A stretch of 64,000 nucleotides of DNA, from NCBI RefSeq assembly GCF_037940415.1, contig NZ_CP149798.1, positions 7,287,001 through 7,351,000 of the forward strand, read 5' to 3'. The DNA comes from Streptomyces sp. f51 (GTDB lineage: Bacteria; Actinomycetota; Actinomycetes; Streptomycetales; Streptomycetaceae). The translations under genes were made by a program, and so were the position numbers. Shown one piece after another: positions 17,139-25,456 of this stretch (within the stretch, counting starts at the first letter, position 1; each line of letters starts with the position of its first letter). The notes below the pieces were generated by a model. That model made no database searches. It was not told the origin of the DNA and saw nothing but the letters and a program-made list of their open reading frames with translations.

Positions 17139-18677
17139 GTGTCTCACACACAGCAAGCGGCGTCGCCGAGATCCTCCGGGAATACCAGGATCGTCCTCGT
17201 GCTCGGGCTCGCCGCCATGGTCGTCTCGATGATGCAGACCCTGGTCGTCCCGATCCTGGGCATGATCCAGAGCGACCTGAAGGCCAGCACGGCGAACGTC
17301 AGCTGGGTGACCACCGCCACACTGCTCTCCGCCGCCGTGTTCACCCCGCTGCTCGGCCGCTTCGGCGACCAGCACGGCAAGAAGCCCACGCTCGTCGGTG
17401 TGCTGGTCGTGATGATCGCCGGCTCGGTGCTCGCCGCCACCACCACCTCGCTGACCTGGCTGATCGTCGGCCGCGTGATGCAGGGAGCCGCGACCGCGAT
17501 CTTCCCGCTCGCCCTCTCCGTCCTGCGCGAGGAGATCGCGCCGGAGAAGCTCCACGGAGCGATGGCCCTGGTCAGCGGCACCCTCGCGTTCGGCAGCGGC
17601 CTCGCCCTCGTCGGCGCCGGCCTCCTCACCCAGGGCTCCCACCCCGACTACCACCGGCCCTTCTGGCTCGCGGTCGTGCTCGCCGTGGTGGCCCTGATCG
17701 GGGTGCTCGTCACCGTGCCCGCCTCCCGGACGAAGACCGGCGGGCGGACGGACTGGCTCGGCGCGCTGACCCTCGGCATGCTGCTGGTGCTCCTGCTGCT
17801 GCCCATCTCCCAGGGTCACGAGTGGGGCTGGACGTCCGGCCGCACCCTCGGCGCCTTCGCCGGTGCCGTCGTCATGGCGGGCGTGTGGGTGTTCACCGAG
17901 AACCGGGTCAAGGAACCGATGGTGGACATGAAGATGTTCGTCCACCGGCCCGTGCTCTTCACCAACCTGGCCGGACTGCTGCTGGGCTTCGCGATGTTCA
18001 CCCAGTTCATCGGCGTCTCGTACCTCGTGCAGATGCCGGAACACCTCGTCGGCTACGGCTTCGGCGCGTCCGTGCTCGCCGCCTCCGTCGTCTATCTGCT
18101 GCCCACCACGCTCGTCTCCCTCGTGGGCGCCCAGTTCGGCGGGATCCTGGTGCGCAGGCTCGGTGCACGCGTCACGCTCGCCGCGGGCGCCTGCTTCGGA
18201 GTGCTCGGCTTCGCCTGGCTGACCGCCGCCCACGACACCAGCGCCTCCGTCATCAGTGCGGGCATGCTCATCGGTCTGGCGATCAGCTTCGGCTACGCCT
18301 CCATGCCGGCCCTCATCGTCGCCGGAGTCCCGGCGCACCAGACCGGCATCGCCAACGGCATCAACTCCATCTCCCGCTCCGTCGGCAGCGCCGTCGCGAG
18401 CGCGGTGATCACCTCGCTGCTCGCGTCCAAGACCGTGCGCCTGCCGGCCGGCATGCCCGTCCTGCCGCAGGAGAGCCAGTTCACGCTCAGCTTCGCCATC
18501 GCCGGAGCCGCGTTCGTCCTGGTCGCCGTCGTCGCCCTCTTCGGACTCAAGGCGGCGCACGCCCCTCGTGCGTCCGTGGTGCGCGAGTCCGCCGCTCCCG
18601 AGGGAACGGAGCGCGCGGCGACCGCGTCCGAGCCCGCGGAGCTCGCGGCCGCCGGGTCCGACGCCAAGTCCGCGTGA
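17139..18677 (+). CDS. MFS transporter, DHA2 (EmrB/QacA) drug exporter
   Basis: A 512-residue exporter with about 14 predicted membrane helices. Motif A region is LLGRFGDQHGKKPTLV and motif C region is LVSGTLAFGSGLALVGAGLL. The long Ala/Glu/Ser-rich C-terminal tail is cytoplasmic. Proton-driven efflux of hydrophobic drugs is typical. The GTG start at 17139 has only a weak AGGG upstream. It is divergent from the MarR regulator, which probably represses it. A heptamer repeat array separates it from the MDMPI gene downstream. Confidence 0.88.
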   Translation: MSHTQQAASPRSSGNTRIVLVLGLAAMVVSMMQTLVVPILGMIQSDLKASTANVSWVTTATLLSAAVFTPLLGRFGDQHGKKPTLVGVLVVMIAGSVLAATTTSLTWLIVGRVMQGAATAIFPLALSVLREEIAPEKLHGAMALVSGTLAFGSGLALVGAGLLTQGSHPDYHRPFWLAVVLAVVALIGVLVTVPASRTKTGGRTDWLGALTLGMLLVLLLLPISQGHEWGWTSGRTLGAFAGAVVMAGVWVFTENRVKEPMVDMKMFVHRPVLFTNLAGLLLGFAMFTQFIGVSYLVQMPEHLVGYGFGASVLAASVVYLLPTTLVSLVGAQFGGILVRRLGARVTLAAGACFGVLGFAWLTAAHDTSASVISAGMLIGLAISFGYASMPALIVAGVPAHQTGIANGINSISRSVGSAVASAVITSLLASKTVRLPAGMPVLPQESQFTLSFAIAGAAFVLVAVVALFGLKAAHAPRASVVRESAAPEGTERAATASEPAELAAAGSDAKSA

Positions 18678-18692
18678 GCGGGCCCTCTTTCC

Positions 18693-18755
18693 CCCGCAGC
18701 CCGTAGCCCACAACCCGTAACCCGCAGCCCACAACCCGTAGCCCGTAGCTCGTGG
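18693..18755. repeat. 7-bp tandem repeat array (CCCGTAG-like), nine units
   Basis: Nine consecutive heptamers: CCCGCAG, CCCGTAG, CCCACAA, CCCGTAA, CCCGCAG, CCCACAA, CCCGTAG, CCCGTAG, CTCGTGG. It fills the gap between the MFS stop and the RBS of the MDMPI gene. Heptads give a different frame in each unit, so it is not coding. Strand slippage is the likely origin. Confidence 0.85.
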
Positions 18756-18770
18756 AAAGGCACCCCAACG

Positions 18771-19562
18771 ATGATGTCCCCGGACGGCCGCGCACAGGGA
18801 GCGACTCCGGTCGACCACCGTGCGGCGATCATGGTGGAGACCGCCCGGTTCGTCGCGGCGCTCGAGAACGCCGACTCGACGACCCCGGTGCCGAGTTGCC
18901 CCGGCTGGACCCTGGCCGACCTGGTCAAGCACACCGGCAGTGTCCAGCGCTGGTTCTCGGCCCTCCTGCACGCCCGCGTCCAGGAACCCCCGCGAACGCG
19001 TGACGTCGACCTGCGCCTTCCGGAACAGTGGGAGGGCTACGCCGACTGGCTGGCCGACAGCGCCACGGTGGCGGCCGTGGCATTCGCCGCCACCGACCCG
19101 GACCTCCCCATGTGGGCCTGGGGCGTCGACCAGCACGCCCGCTTCTGGGCGCGCCGGATGCTCTTCGAGACCCTGCTGCACCGGGTCGACGCCGAGGAGG
19201 CGCTCGGACTGCGGCCCACCGTCGACCGCCCGCTCGCGGTCGACGGCGTCGACGAGTTCCTCGTCAACCTGCCGTTCGCCGGCTCCTTCGCACCCGGTGT
19301 CGCCAACCTGCGCGGTCCCGACAGGACCATCCGGTTCCGGGCGACCGACGGTGACGGCGACTGGCTGGTCCGCCTGCGGCCCGACGGCTTCGGGCTCGAC
19401 CCGTCGGGCGCGGCGGCCGGATCCGCCGAGGCGACCGTCCGGGGAACGGCTGCCAACCTGTTGCTGCTGGTCTACGGCCGCCTCGACCGCCACGCCGAGG
19501 GCGTCGAGTGCGAGGGGGACGAGGACCTGCTGACGCTCTGGTTCGCCAACTCCGCTTTCTGA
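18771..19562 (+). CDS. Maleylpyruvate isomerase-family mycothiol-dependent protein (MDMPI)
   Basis: A 263-residue protein of the DinB-like mycothiol-dependent maleylpyruvate isomerase superfamily. The N-terminal domain has SCPGWTLADLVKHTGSVQRW and the metal-site helix RRMLFETLLHRVDAEEALG; the likely metal ligands are the His in VKHTG and the Glu and His in FETLLHRVDAE. The C-terminal domain resembles sterol-carrier-like MDMPI_C. Members act in thiol-dependent isomerisation or detoxification, using mycothiol. RBS GGAAAGG precedes ATG 18771. It follows the DHA2 exporter on the same strand, so both may belong to one detoxification unit, and it ends at a terminator. Confidence 0.85.
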   Translation: MMSPDGRAQGATPVDHRAAIMVETARFVAALENADSTTPVPSCPGWTLADLVKHTGSVQRWFSALLHARVQEPPRTRDVDLRLPEQWEGYADWLADSATVAAVAFAATDPDLPMWAWGVDQHARFWARRMLFETLLHRVDAEEALGLRPTVDRPLAVDGVDEFLVNLPFAGSFAPGVANLRGPDRTIRFRATDGDGDWLVRLRPDGFGLDPSGAAAGSAEATVRGTAANLLLLVYGRLDRHAEGVECEGDEDLLTLWFANSAF

Positions 19563-19597
19563 GCGGTGAGGTGGCGGATTCGGTAGATGTGGCCGAT

Positions 19598-19630
19598 GCC
19601 GGGTGCGAGCGAGAGCCGTTCGCACCCGGC
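19598..19630 (+). terminator. Hairpin terminator after the MDMPI gene
   Basis: Perfect 11-bp stem GCCGGGTGCGA / TCGCACCCGGC with an 11-base loop, 35 bases after the stop. Confidence 0.75.
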
Positions 19631-19791
19631 CCGGTGCGCGGGGGCCGTCGCGGCTGTTCTCCTGAGCGCGGTGCGGGTCGCGGGCGGCACGGATGACGGG
19701 TCCCTTTCCGGGGCGGTCCGTACAACCAAAACCTTGACCGTCATGTCGTACATGGCAGGCCCACCGAGAGCCGCTGACACAAGGGGGAACC

Positions 19792-20358
19792 ATGCGTACG
19801 AGACGATTCACGGCGGTGCTGGCCGCCCTGACGATGGCCGGTGCGGGCGTGGTCGTGGCCATGCCCACACCGGCGGGCGCGGCCACGACGGCGGTCACGT
19901 GTCCGACCGGCTGGGGCAGCCTCCCGAAGACCGCGGCCGACAGCGACAACGGCTCGCTCACCGACATCAGGACCGGTCAGCACGACTGCTACGACCGCAT
20001 GGTCCTCGACGTGCCCACCGCCGGAACCACGGGGATCGGGTACACCGTGCACTACGTCGACGCCTTCTACCAGGACCCGTCCAACATCCTCATCCCGGTC
20101 TCCGGCGGGGCGATCATCGAGATCCTGGTGTCCGCGCCCTCGTACGACCCGCAGACCAACACCCCGACCTATCCCGGGCGGGGCGGCCGGCCCCTTCCGG
20201 GCGTGGACCTGACCGGCTACCGGACCTTCAGGGACGCGAAGTTCGGCGCCAGCTTCGAGGGCGTCACCCAGGTGGGACTCGGGGTACGCGCCCGGCTGCC
20301 GTTCCGGGTGACCCAGCTCTCCGGGCGCCTGGTGATCGACGTCGCGCACTCCTGGTGA
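19792..20358 (+). CDS. Secreted AMIN-like domain protein
   Basis: A 188-residue secreted protein with a signal peptide (MRTRRFTAVLAALTMAG to GAA-ATTAV) and one globular domain resembling the AMIN-like domain of actinobacterial extracellular proteins: HDCYDRMVLDV, YTVHYVDAFYQDP, GGAIIEILVSAPSYD, and the C-terminal RLVIDVAHSW. Two Cys in the mature protein may form a disulfide. Function unknown; a wall- or surface-associated role is a guess. The RBS AAGGGGGAA precedes ATG 19792. It has its own terminator downstream. Confidence 0.75.
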   Translation: MRTRRFTAVLAALTMAGAGVVVAMPTPAGAATTAVTCPTGWGSLPKTAADSDNGSLTDIRTGQHDCYDRMVLDVPTAGTTGIGYTVHYVDAFYQDPSNILIPVSGGAIIEILVSAPSYDPQTNTPTYPGRGGRPLPGVDLTGYRTFRDAKFGASFEGVTQVGLGVRARLPFRVTQLSGRLVIDVAHSW

Positions 20359-20376
20359 GTGTGCGTCCCGCGCGTT

Positions 20377-20411
20377 CGCGGCGGCCACCGAGTCGATGGG
20401 TGGTCGCCGCG
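20377..20411. terminator. Hairpin between the AMIN-like and LtrA genes
   Basis: A 13-bp stem, CGCGGCGGCCACC with GGTGGTCGCCGCG, holds one mismatch and a 9-base loop. It lies between convergent genes and may serve both. Confidence 0.65.
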
Positions 20412-20454
20412 TTGCGTTCTGCGTCCGGTCGGTGATCGGGGCGCCCTACGAGGC

Positions 20455-21669
20455 TCACGCCTCCTGGCGCGGGTCCGACCCGGGATGTCCGGCGCGCCGG
20501 CTCTCGTAGAACGTCGGCCAGAGGGTGACCGCCACCAGCAGCCACACCACGGCCACGGTCCCGAGTCCGGCACCGAACCCTGCGATCAGCAGCGGTACGG
20601 CGGCGCAGGGCAGGACGACGGACAGCAGCAGTCGGCGGCGGGCGCCGACGAGTTGGCGCGGCGCGGCGACTCCGGTGAGCAGGAAGTACCCGGCGAGCGA
20701 CGCGCACAACAGCCATCGTGTGCTGTCGGGCAGTGTCTCCAGGTGCTCCACCGCAGCGCCGAGACCGGCTGCGAGGGCCGCCAGACAGCCGGACAGGAAG
20801 CAGTGCAGGGGGAGGGCCGCCCGGGCCGGCAGGGAGCGCGCGGTGAGGTAGGGGACCCCCGCGTAGCCGTGCCGGAAGGACAGCGACCACAGGGCGACCA
20901 GGAGGAAGAACGCGGCGGCGGCGAGGCCGTAGAGCCGTCGGTTCCAGGGAGCATCGGACGCGGCCTCGATCACCTGGGCGACACCCTCGCCCAGCACGAT
21001 GATCACGAACAGGCCGAGCCGTTCGCTCAGGTGGTCGGCGTCCGGCGCGGCCACTGACACGGGCAGTACGGGCTCCCTGCGCCGGGAGCGCGTCTCCTCG
21101 CGCCGGTCGTGGGCTCGACGGCTCTCGATGATGTCGCGTGCGGAGACGGTGAACGTGACGTACAGGTCGAGGGCGATGCCCAGGGCCCAGAGCCAGTAGC
21201 GGGCGGGTTCGTCCGCCCACAGGGAGACGATCCACGGGATCACGCCGAGGGACATCTGGGCCGCGGGCCAGTCCACGAGGATCTCCCGGCGATGCCGCCA
21301 GGCCCCACTGGCGAGGGAACGGACCACGATGTAGGCGAGCGCCAGCGCCCTGGCCTGACCGTCCTCGCCCGCGTGGACGCCGGGCACGGCGGCCGCCATG
21401 ACGGCCATCCCGAACATCGCGGCCAGCACCGTGCGGGTGTGCGTGCGCTCTCCCGCCACGTTCCCGTACAGCGTGAAGCAGATCCACGCGGTCCAGAACG
21501 CCAGGAACAGCAGGACGTACAGCCCGAGATCGCCGGCGCCGGGCTCGCCGTGCAGCAGATGCGCGATCTGGGCCACGCCGGCCACGGCCACCAGGTCGAA
21601 GAACAGCTCCAGCCAGGTGGCATGGCGTTCCTCCCCCGACGCGGGCATTGCGGGCGACACCTCGTTCAC
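20455..21669 (-). CDS. ltrA: Low-temperature-requirement protein A (LtrA) family membrane protein
   Basis: A 404-residue protein with about 10-12 membrane helices and the LtrA signatures WLELFFDLVAVAGVAQIAHLL, YGNVAGERTHTR and RLGLFVIIVLGEGVAQVIEA. The family name comes from Listeria, but the molecular activity is not established. The GTG at 21669 (VNEVSPAM) follows AGGGA; ATG 21648 is an alternative. It appears monocistronic. Confidence 0.85.
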   Translation of the reverse strand: MNEVSPAMPASGEERHATWLELFFDLVAVAGVAQIAHLLHGEPGAGDLGLYVLLFLAFWTAWICFTLYGNVAGERTHTRTVLAAMFGMAVMAAAVPGVHAGEDGQARALALAYIVVRSLASGAWRHRREILVDWPAAQMSLGVIPWIVSLWADEPARYWLWALGIALDLYVTFTVSARDIIESRRAHDRREETRSRRREPVLPVSVAAPDADHLSERLGLFVIIVLGEGVAQVIEAASDAPWNRRLYGLAAAAFFLLVALWSLSFRHGYAGVPYLTARSLPARAALPLHCFLSGCLAALAAGLGAAVEHLETLPDSTRWLLCASLAGYFLLTGVAAPRQLVGARRRLLLSVVLPCAAVPLLIAGFGAGLGTVAVVWLLVAVTLWPTFYESRRAGHPGSDPRQEA

Positions 21670-21850
21670 GGCAGTCCCTGTGCTCTCACCAAGACATCGG
21701 GGCGTTCCCCGGCCGTACGAGGCGCCCGCGCCGTCCGCCGGACCGGGCTGGGCATCACGCCGAGGAACCGCCCACATTAGCCAGGCATCGGCGTCCGCCG
21801 TCGCTGTCACCGCCGGTGAGCGCGCGTGGCACCGCCGACGGCGTGGCGTG

Positions 21851-22591
21851 TCAGTGCGGGGCGAGGACGCAGAACGCGTGGTCCTCGGGGTCGGTCAGAC
21901 AGGTCCACGGGGCGTCGCCCTGGCCGATGTCGAGGTCGGTGGCGCCGAGCGTCCGCAGCCGGGCCACCTCCGCCTCCTGGTCGTCACCGGGATACGGCAG
22001 CAGGTCGAGGTGAAGGCGGTCCGGCACGGTCCTCACGTCGGGAACGCGCAGGAATTCGAGATACGGGCCGACGCCTTTGCCAGACCGCAGGGTCGCGTGA
22101 TCGTCGGCCACCTCGTGCACGGTCCAGTCCGTCGCCTCGCCCCAGAACCGGGCCATGGCCCGCGGATCCACGCAGTCGACCACCACCGCGGCGATCGGCC
22201 CCGTGTCCCGGTAGACCTCGCGCGGCTCCAGCACGCAGAACTCGTTGCCCTCCGGGTCGGCGAGGACCGTCCACGGCACCTCGCCCTGGCCCACGTCGAC
22301 GGGCGTCGCGCCGAGTGACCTCAGACGTTCGGTCAGCTCCGCCTGATGGGCCGCCGAAGTCGTGGCGAGATCGAGGTGCACCCGGTTCTTCGTCGCCGTC
22401 TTGGGCTCCGGCACCGGAACGACGTCGAGGCCGAGGAAGACCGGGTCCGGCCAGACGGGCCCGCCGGGAGGCCCGACGTACGTCGTCACGCCGGGGCTGT
22501 ACGCGCTCCAGCCGAGCGCCTCCGCCCAGAACCGGCCGACCGCCGAGCTGTCGAGCGCCTTGACGATGACGTGAGCGGGCCGCAGTGCCAT
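21851..22591 (-). CDS. Two-domain VOC (glyoxalase/dioxygenase-fold) protein
   Basis: A 246-residue protein made of two tandem VOC modules (about 1-120 and 130-246). Each contains ARFWxEALGW-like and GQGExPWTVLADPEGNEFCVL motifs. Such proteins act as glyoxalase-like enzymes, dioxygenases or drug-binding resistance proteins; metal ligands are not obvious enough to decide. It starts at ATG 22591 and is 10 bases downstream of the DUF6191 gene, so the two are probably co-transcribed. Confidence 0.8.
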   Translation of the reverse strand: MALRPAHVIVKALDSSAVGRFWAEALGWSAYSPGVTTYVGPPGGPVWPDPVFLGLDVVPVPEPKTATKNRVHLDLATTSAAHQAELTERLRSLGATPVDVGQGEVPWTVLADPEGNEFCVLEPREVYRDTGPIAAVVVDCVDPRAMARFWGEATDWTVHEVADDHATLRSGKGVGPYLEFLRVPDVRTVPDRLHLDLLPYPGDDQEAEVARLRTLGATDLDIGQGDAPWTCLTDPEDHAFCVLAPH

Positions 22592-22601
22592 GCGGGCGAT
22601 C

Positions 22602-22916
22602 CTATGCGGCGGGGATGCGGACGACCGCGATTCCTCCGTCGAGATCCACCGTCGTCCGGTTCGGCGGCGCCCCGTCCTCCTCGTCGTCGCGCAGCAGCAG
22701 GGCCGACTGGCGTTCCTTCAGCTCGGTCTGCTTGCCCGGCGAAAGGCTCGCGTGCAGCTGCTCGAACCCGGTCGCCGAGATCTGCCCCTGACGTGCCGAG
22801 TTGCGCCAGGGAAGGACACCGGCCCTGCTCGCACGCAACAGCAGCTGATCGACGAACGACAGCGCCGTCAGGATGATGACCAGCCCGGGCAGGGTCATGA
22901 AGACGAGGAATGCCAT
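22602..22916 (-). CDS. DUF6191 small membrane-anchored protein
   Basis: A 104-residue protein with an N-terminal membrane helix (AFLVFMTLPGLVIILTAL), the basic patch RASRAGVLPWR and the conserved block ISATGFEQLHASLSPGK, LLLRDDEEDGAPP and VDLDGGIAVVRIP. These fit the DUF6191 family of Streptomyces. Function unknown. It lies upstream of the VOC gene with a 10-base gap. Confidence 0.7.
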   Translation of the reverse strand: MAFLVFMTLPGLVIILTALSFVDQLLLRASRAGVLPWRNSARQGQISATGFEQLHASLSPGKQTELKERQSALLLRDDEEDGAPPNRTTVDLDGGIAVVRIPAA

Positions 22917-23242
22917 GACCGCAGTATCCCGGCGGGACCGGACGGAGTCACGGTCGGGCCGGGACCCCGGCCCGCTCCCGTGACCGCCTGATGGCGCGCG
23001 GTCCGTGGCGCGAGGTGGCCTGGGAGAGTGTCAGGTCCATCATGCCTGCTCGGGGGGCGTTCGCGGTAGGACGGAGCGCACGTCCGTTTGACCTTGGCAC
23101 GGGCACGGGACTGCCCGCAGACTCGTCGTCATCCACCCACCGGCGTACGTGCCGGCACCCGACTCGGGCTGCCGGCGCGTTCGTCGTGCTGTCCCGTCGT
23201 GCGACGGGGCGGGCCGGGGGGTGGTGGAGCGAAGGGGGATCG
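22917..23242. other. Divergent intergenic region
   Basis: About 325 bases between divergent genes. No gene is supported. A GAAGGGGGAT Shine-Dalgarno region lies at its right end for the gene at 23243. No confident promoter or operator was found. Confidence 0.4.
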
Positions 23243-23566
23243 ATGGATCAGGACATGGTCATGCGGGCGAGGGTCATGCTGCTGAGCGCCAACGTGCGGG
23301 TGGTGCGCGGTGGGGAAGGACTGTGGATCTACCGGACCCTGACACCGGTCGAGCCGGAGGTCTACGGGTCGAAACTGGCGTACGTACTGGTGAAGGCGAG
23401 CGCGTCCCCCTCGGTGCGGGACCTGCCCGAGCGGCGGATGGCCCTGCTGGAGGAGGCGGTGGCGGTGGCGGCGGCCCTGAGCCCCGCGAACCCCTACCGG
23501 GACAAGGTGCTGGGGATGGCACTGGCCGCCAGGCGAGCCGAACTCGAAGGCCCTTCGGCGTCGTAG
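23243..23566 (+). CDS. Conserved hypothetical protein, 107 residues
   Basis: Starts MDQDMVMRARVMLLSANVRVVR after the RBS AAGGGGGAT. Predicted soluble alpha/beta protein with a Glu/Ala-rich helix (RMALLEEAVAVAAALSPANPYRDKVLG). I recognise this only as a Streptomyces-type hypothetical protein. The strong RBS and codon bias support it as real. A large bidirectional hairpin follows. Confidence 0.65.
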   Translation: MDQDMVMRARVMLLSANVRVVRGGEGLWIYRTLTPVEPEVYGSKLAYVLVKASASPSVRDLPERRMALLEEAVAVAAALSPANPYRDKVLGMALAARRAELEGPSAS

Positions 23567-23588
23567 CGGGCCACGAAGGACTGCCGGG

Positions 23589-23646
23589 CACGGCCGGCCG
23601 GGGCACCACCCGTCGACGCGACGGGCGCCCGCCCCGGCCGGCCGTG
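23589..23646. terminator. Large bidirectional hairpin between convergent genes
   Basis: A perfect 16-bp outer stem (CACGGCCGGCCGGGGC with GCCCCGGCCGGCCGTG) encloses an inner 7-bp hairpin (CCCGTCG-ACG-CGACGGG). It sits between the plus-strand hypothetical gene and the minus-strand GNAT remnant. Confidence 0.8.
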
Positions 23647-23650
23647 TGCC

Positions 23651-24003
23651 TCAGCCGCTCAGGGGCAGCGACATGAGGAGGCGGTCGGCGCCCGGGCCGA
23701 AGTGGTCCGGGCGCGTGCCCGCGGGGTCACGGACGAACCCCAGGGACTCGTAGAGCGCTATGGCATGGTCGTTGGCCGGCTCCACCCACAGCAGGACGGT
23801 CCCCGTCCCCGCGGCGCGCAGGGACTTGAGGGTCTCCCGCATCAACTGCCGCCCCACGCCCATGCCTTGCACGGCCGGGTCGACCGCGAGACTGACGATC
23901 CAGCTCTGTCCCTTGTTCGGCGGTGTGGCCAGCGCGTATCCGCAGATGTGACCGTCGTCGCCCTCCGCCACGAGCAGGTGGTCCGGGCCCGGCGCGAGGG
24001 GTC
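23651..24003 (-). pseudogene. Truncated GNAT acetyltransferase (C-terminal part only)
   Basis: The frame encodes strands 2-7 of a GNAT fold: DHLLVAEGDDGHICGYAL, the acetyl-CoA loop VDPAVQGMGVGRQLM and the C-terminal LWVEPANDHAIALYESLGF. The first 50 or so residues expected in a GNAT are absent. Immediately upstream is the stop codon of the HxlR gene, and the open frame beyond that point is the HxlR gene read out of frame. A deletion or insertion event probably removed the 5' part. A short product could start from an internal GTG, but it would lack the N-terminal strands. Confidence 0.65.
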
Positions 24004-24396
24004 CTAGCGGGGTGGCTCGGTGTCGTAGTCGGCGCGGGCCCGTTCGACCTTGTCCAGGTTGGTGGCGGCCCAGCCGGCGAGCTGGGCGAAGAGCGGGGCC
24101 AGGCTGCGGCCGAGCTCGGTGATCTCGTACTCGACCCTGGGCGGGACTTCCGGGTGGTAGGTGCGCAGGACCATGCCGTCGCGTTCCAGCTGCCGCAGCC
24201 GCTGGGTCAGCACCTTCGGTGTGATCGTGCCGATCCGCCGTTCCAGCTCGACGAAACGCTGCCGGCCGTCCGTGTGCAGCGACCACAGGATCGGCGTGGT
24301 CCACCGGCTGAACACGATCTCCACGACCGCGCTGGTGGGACAGGCGAGTTCCGGGTCGGTCGCGGCATCCGCCATCCGGTCGGTGCTGTCGGCCAC
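24004..24396 (-). CDS. HxlR-family transcriptional regulator
   Basis: A 130-residue winged-helix regulator with the HxlR signatures ACPTSAVVEIVFSRWTTPILW, RFVELERRIGTITPKVLTQRL and YEITELGRSLAPLF. The Cys in ACP at residue 19 is the position used for aldehyde, quinone or diamide sensing in some family members. GTG 24396 follows GAGGGGGAG. It is divergent from an NmrA-type NAD(P)-binding protein, a common HxlR target arrangement. Confidence 0.88.
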   Translation of the reverse strand: MADSTDRMADAATDPELACPTSAVVEIVFSRWTTPILWSLHTDGRQRFVELERRIGTITPKVLTQRLRQLERDGMVLRTYHPEVPPRVEYEITELGRSLAPLFAQLAGWAATNLDKVERARADYDTEPPR

Positions 24397-24426
24397 GTAC
24401 TCCCCCTCGGGGTAGTCACTTTCCTC

Positions 24427-24436
24427 TAGGTACCTA
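24427..24436. promoter_or_regulatory. Palindrome TAGGTACCTA in the HxlR/NmrA promoter region
   Basis: Perfect 10-bp palindrome next to TANNNT hexamers on both strands (TATAGT on minus at 24436-24441; TACTAT on plus at 24435-24440). It is a plausible HxlR operator covering divergent promoters. No good -35 hexamers were found. Confidence 0.5.
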
Positions 24437-24544
24437 CTATATCGGCGGTGTTAGCGTCCCCGTGTCGCCCGGAGAGCAGGTCTCCGCGGCGGATTCCGCC
24501 CTGACCGGGCGGGACAACACGCTGAATCGACACGGGAGTTGTTT

Positions 24545-25390
24545 ATGTTCGTAGTGACGGGGGCAACCGGCAACGTGGGCCGGTCGCTCGTGGGGATCCT
24601 CGCGGCAGCCGGTGTTCGGGTGACCGCGACCTCCAGGGGGATCGCGGAGACGGACGTACCGGACGGCGTCGGGCACGCACGGGCGGACCTCGCCGATCCC
24701 GAGAGCCTTAGGCCCGTGTTCCACGGAGCCGACGCGCTGTTCCTCCAGAACGGGGGCCCCAGCGCACACCTGTTGAGCCCGAGGGACATCCTCGACGTCG
24801 CCAAGGCCGGTGGCGTACGACGAGTCGTCCTGTTGTCCTCCCAGGGAGTCGCGACGCGGCCGGGGTCGGCCTCGCACGGGGACACGGCGCGTGCCATCGA
24901 GGACGCCGTACGGGAATCGGGCCTGGACTGGACGATCCTGCGGCCCGGAGGCTTCGACTCCAACGCCTACGCCTGGGCCGAGTCGGTCCGCGCCGACAGG
25001 ACCGTCGCCGCCCCGTTCGCCGACATCGGCCTCCCGACGGTCGACCCGGACGACATCGCGGAGGTCGCCGCCGCCGCCCTGCGGGAGGACGGTCACGCGG
25101 GACGGATCTACGAGCTGACCGGGCCGGAGCTGAACACGCCCCGGCAGGGGGCCGCGGCGATCGCCGACGCCCTGGGCGAGCCCGTCCGGTTCGTCGAGCA
25201 GACCCCCGACGAGGCCCGCGCGCAGATGCTCCGGTTCATGCCGGAGCCCGTGGTCGCCACGACCCTGTCCATCCTCGGCGAGCCCACCCCCGCCGAACAG
25301 CGCGTCAGCCCCGATGTCGAGCGGGTCCTCGGCCGCGCGCCCCGGACCTTCGCCGACTGGGCGGAGCGCCACATCGTCGCCTTCCGATGA
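24545..25390 (+). CDS. NmrA-type NAD(P)H-binding protein (atypical SDR)
   Basis: A 281-residue Rossmann-fold protein beginning MFVVTGATGNVGRSLVG, with the glycine-rich dinucleotide motif TGATGNVG. Middle motifs RRVVLLSSQGVATRPG and LDWTILRPGGFDSNAY are those of NmrA/YtfG-like quinone reductases or redox sensors. The active-site Tyr of classical SDRs is absent. The ATG at 24545 follows GGGAG at a suitable distance. It is divergent from the HxlR gene, which probably represses it; reactive electrophiles or quinones are likely signals. Confidence 0.88.
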   Translation: MFVVTGATGNVGRSLVGILAAAGVRVTATSRGIAETDVPDGVGHARADLADPESLRPVFHGADALFLQNGGPSAHLLSPRDILDVAKAGGVRRVVLLSSQGVATRPGSASHGDTARAIEDAVRESGLDWTILRPGGFDSNAYAWAESVRADRTVAAPFADIGLPTVDPDDIAEVAAAALREDGHAGRIYELTGPELNTPRQGAAAIADALGEPVRFVEQTPDEARAQMLRFMPEPVVATTLSILGEPTPAEQRVSPDVERVLGRAPRTFADWAERHIVAFR

Positions 25391-25456
25391 GACCCCGGGC
25401 CGACGGGCGGGTGGCCGACCGCGCGTCCGCTGTCGACGGCCGGGCGGGCGGTGGCG

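Noticed and set aside
17115..19967. 950-codon minus-strand frame opposite the DHA2 exporter and MDMPI genes
   Set aside because: Its Glu/Gly/His/Arg-rich composition mirrors the real genes on the plus strand; no recognisable domain.
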